Shown one piece after another: positions 5,611-5,854 of a DNA stretch of 5,854 bases. Source of the stretch: an uncultured Clostridium sp. (GTDB lineage: Bacteria; Bacillota; Clostridia; Lachnospirales; Lachnospiraceae); the NCBI GenBank assembly GCA_900551225.1, contig URUZ01000393.1, forward strand, positions 1-5,854, written 5' to 3'. The notes below the pieces were generated by a model. That model was not told the DNA's origin. It ran no database searches and saw only the letters and a program-made list of their open reading frames with translations. Within the stretch, counting starts at the first letter, position 1. Every line of letters starts with the position of its first letter. Position numbers and translations under genes: made by a program.

Positions 5611-5854
5611 ATGGTAGGTATTGTGATTGTATCCCACAGTGAGAAGCTGGCGGAGAGCGTCAGGGAGCTGACCGGACTGATGGCGCCTGCGGCTCCGGTG
5701 GCAGCGGCAGGCGGGATGTCTGACGGTGGATTCGGCACCAGCTATGAGAAGATCCAGGCAGCCATTGAATCGGTCCTCACTGAGGACGGAGTGCTGGTAC
5801 TGATGGATCTGGGCAGCGCGGTGATGACCACGGGAATGGTGGTGGAACTGTTTG
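5611..5854 (+). CDS. dhaM: Phosphocarrier subunit DhaM of dihydroxyacetone kinase, N-terminal part (runs off window)
   Basis: The first 81 codons of DhaM, the EIIA-Man-like phosphotransferase that passes phosphate from PEP, via EI and HPr, to the ADP on DhaL. Seen directly: the N-terminal MVGIVIVSHSEKLAE with His9, the expected phosphorylated histidine (E. coli DhaM His9), then the glycine-rich loop GGFGTS (39-44) and VLVLMDLGSAVMTT (61-74), typical of the EIIA-Man fold. The start is well supported by AGGAGG at 5596-5601. The window ends inside the gene, so it cannot be seen whether this is a single-domain DhaM of roughly 130 residues or one fused to HPr and EI-like domains as in E. coli. Confidence 0.93.
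   Translation, partial: MVGIVIVSHSEKLAESVRELTGLMAPAAPVAAAGGMSDGGFGTSYEKIQAAIESVLTEDGVLVLMDLGSAVMTTGMVVELF

Overview
The window suggests a Gram-positive anaerobe of the Clostridia, most likely a Lachnospiraceae member of the Enterocloster/Lachnoclostridium type. This rests on the moderately high GC, strong purine-rich Shine-Dalgarno sites, the character of the proteins, and a gene order (glpK, GlpA-like flavoprotein, FAD/NAD(P) oxidoreductase, DUF1667) familiar from Firmicutes and Thermotogae. The assignment is inference from general recognition; no search was run. All genes lie on the + strand.

Layout. Positions 1-52 are an exact reverse complement of 175-226, so the first 52 bases do not continue the gene that follows. 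They are either a fold-back artefact at a contig end or a real inversion junction. From about 53 to 625 the frame encodes the C-terminal ~190 residues of glycerol kinase (glpK). A strong hairpin plus six T's (648-697) separates it from three tightly spaced genes: a GlpA-like glycerol-3-phosphate dehydrogenase with a C-terminal BFD-type [2Fe-2S] domain (739-2178), an FAD/NAD(P)-dependent oxidoreductase (2194-3459), and a small four-cysteine DUF1667 protein (3463-3819). A weaker hairpin (3825-3860) is followed by the dihydroxyacetone kinase genes dhaK (3902-4897), dhaL (4914-5543) and the 5' end of dhaM (5611 to the window edge).

How the genes work together. GlpK makes sn-glycerol 3-phosphate. 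The three-gene redox set probably oxidises it to dihydroxyacetone phosphate (DHAP), passing electrons through flavins and Fe-S centres. DhaK, DhaL and DhaM phosphorylate dihydroxyacetone to DHAP using PEP as the ultimate donor. Both branches therefore end at DHAP and glycolysis. No glycerol dehydrogenase (gldA/dhaD), glycerol facilitator or regulator gene is visible in the window.

Novelty. Most of the window is recognisable glycerol/dihydroxyacetone catabolism. The points worth a second look are the 52-bp inverted duplication that breaks glpK, the three-component dehydrogenase with DUF1667 where a GlpC subunit would be expected, and the leader hairpin ahead of the GlpA-like gene, which could be either a terminator or an antitermination target. 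I see no CRISPR array, tRNA, rRNA, insertion sequence or phage gene. The longest gap between genes is about 113 bases.
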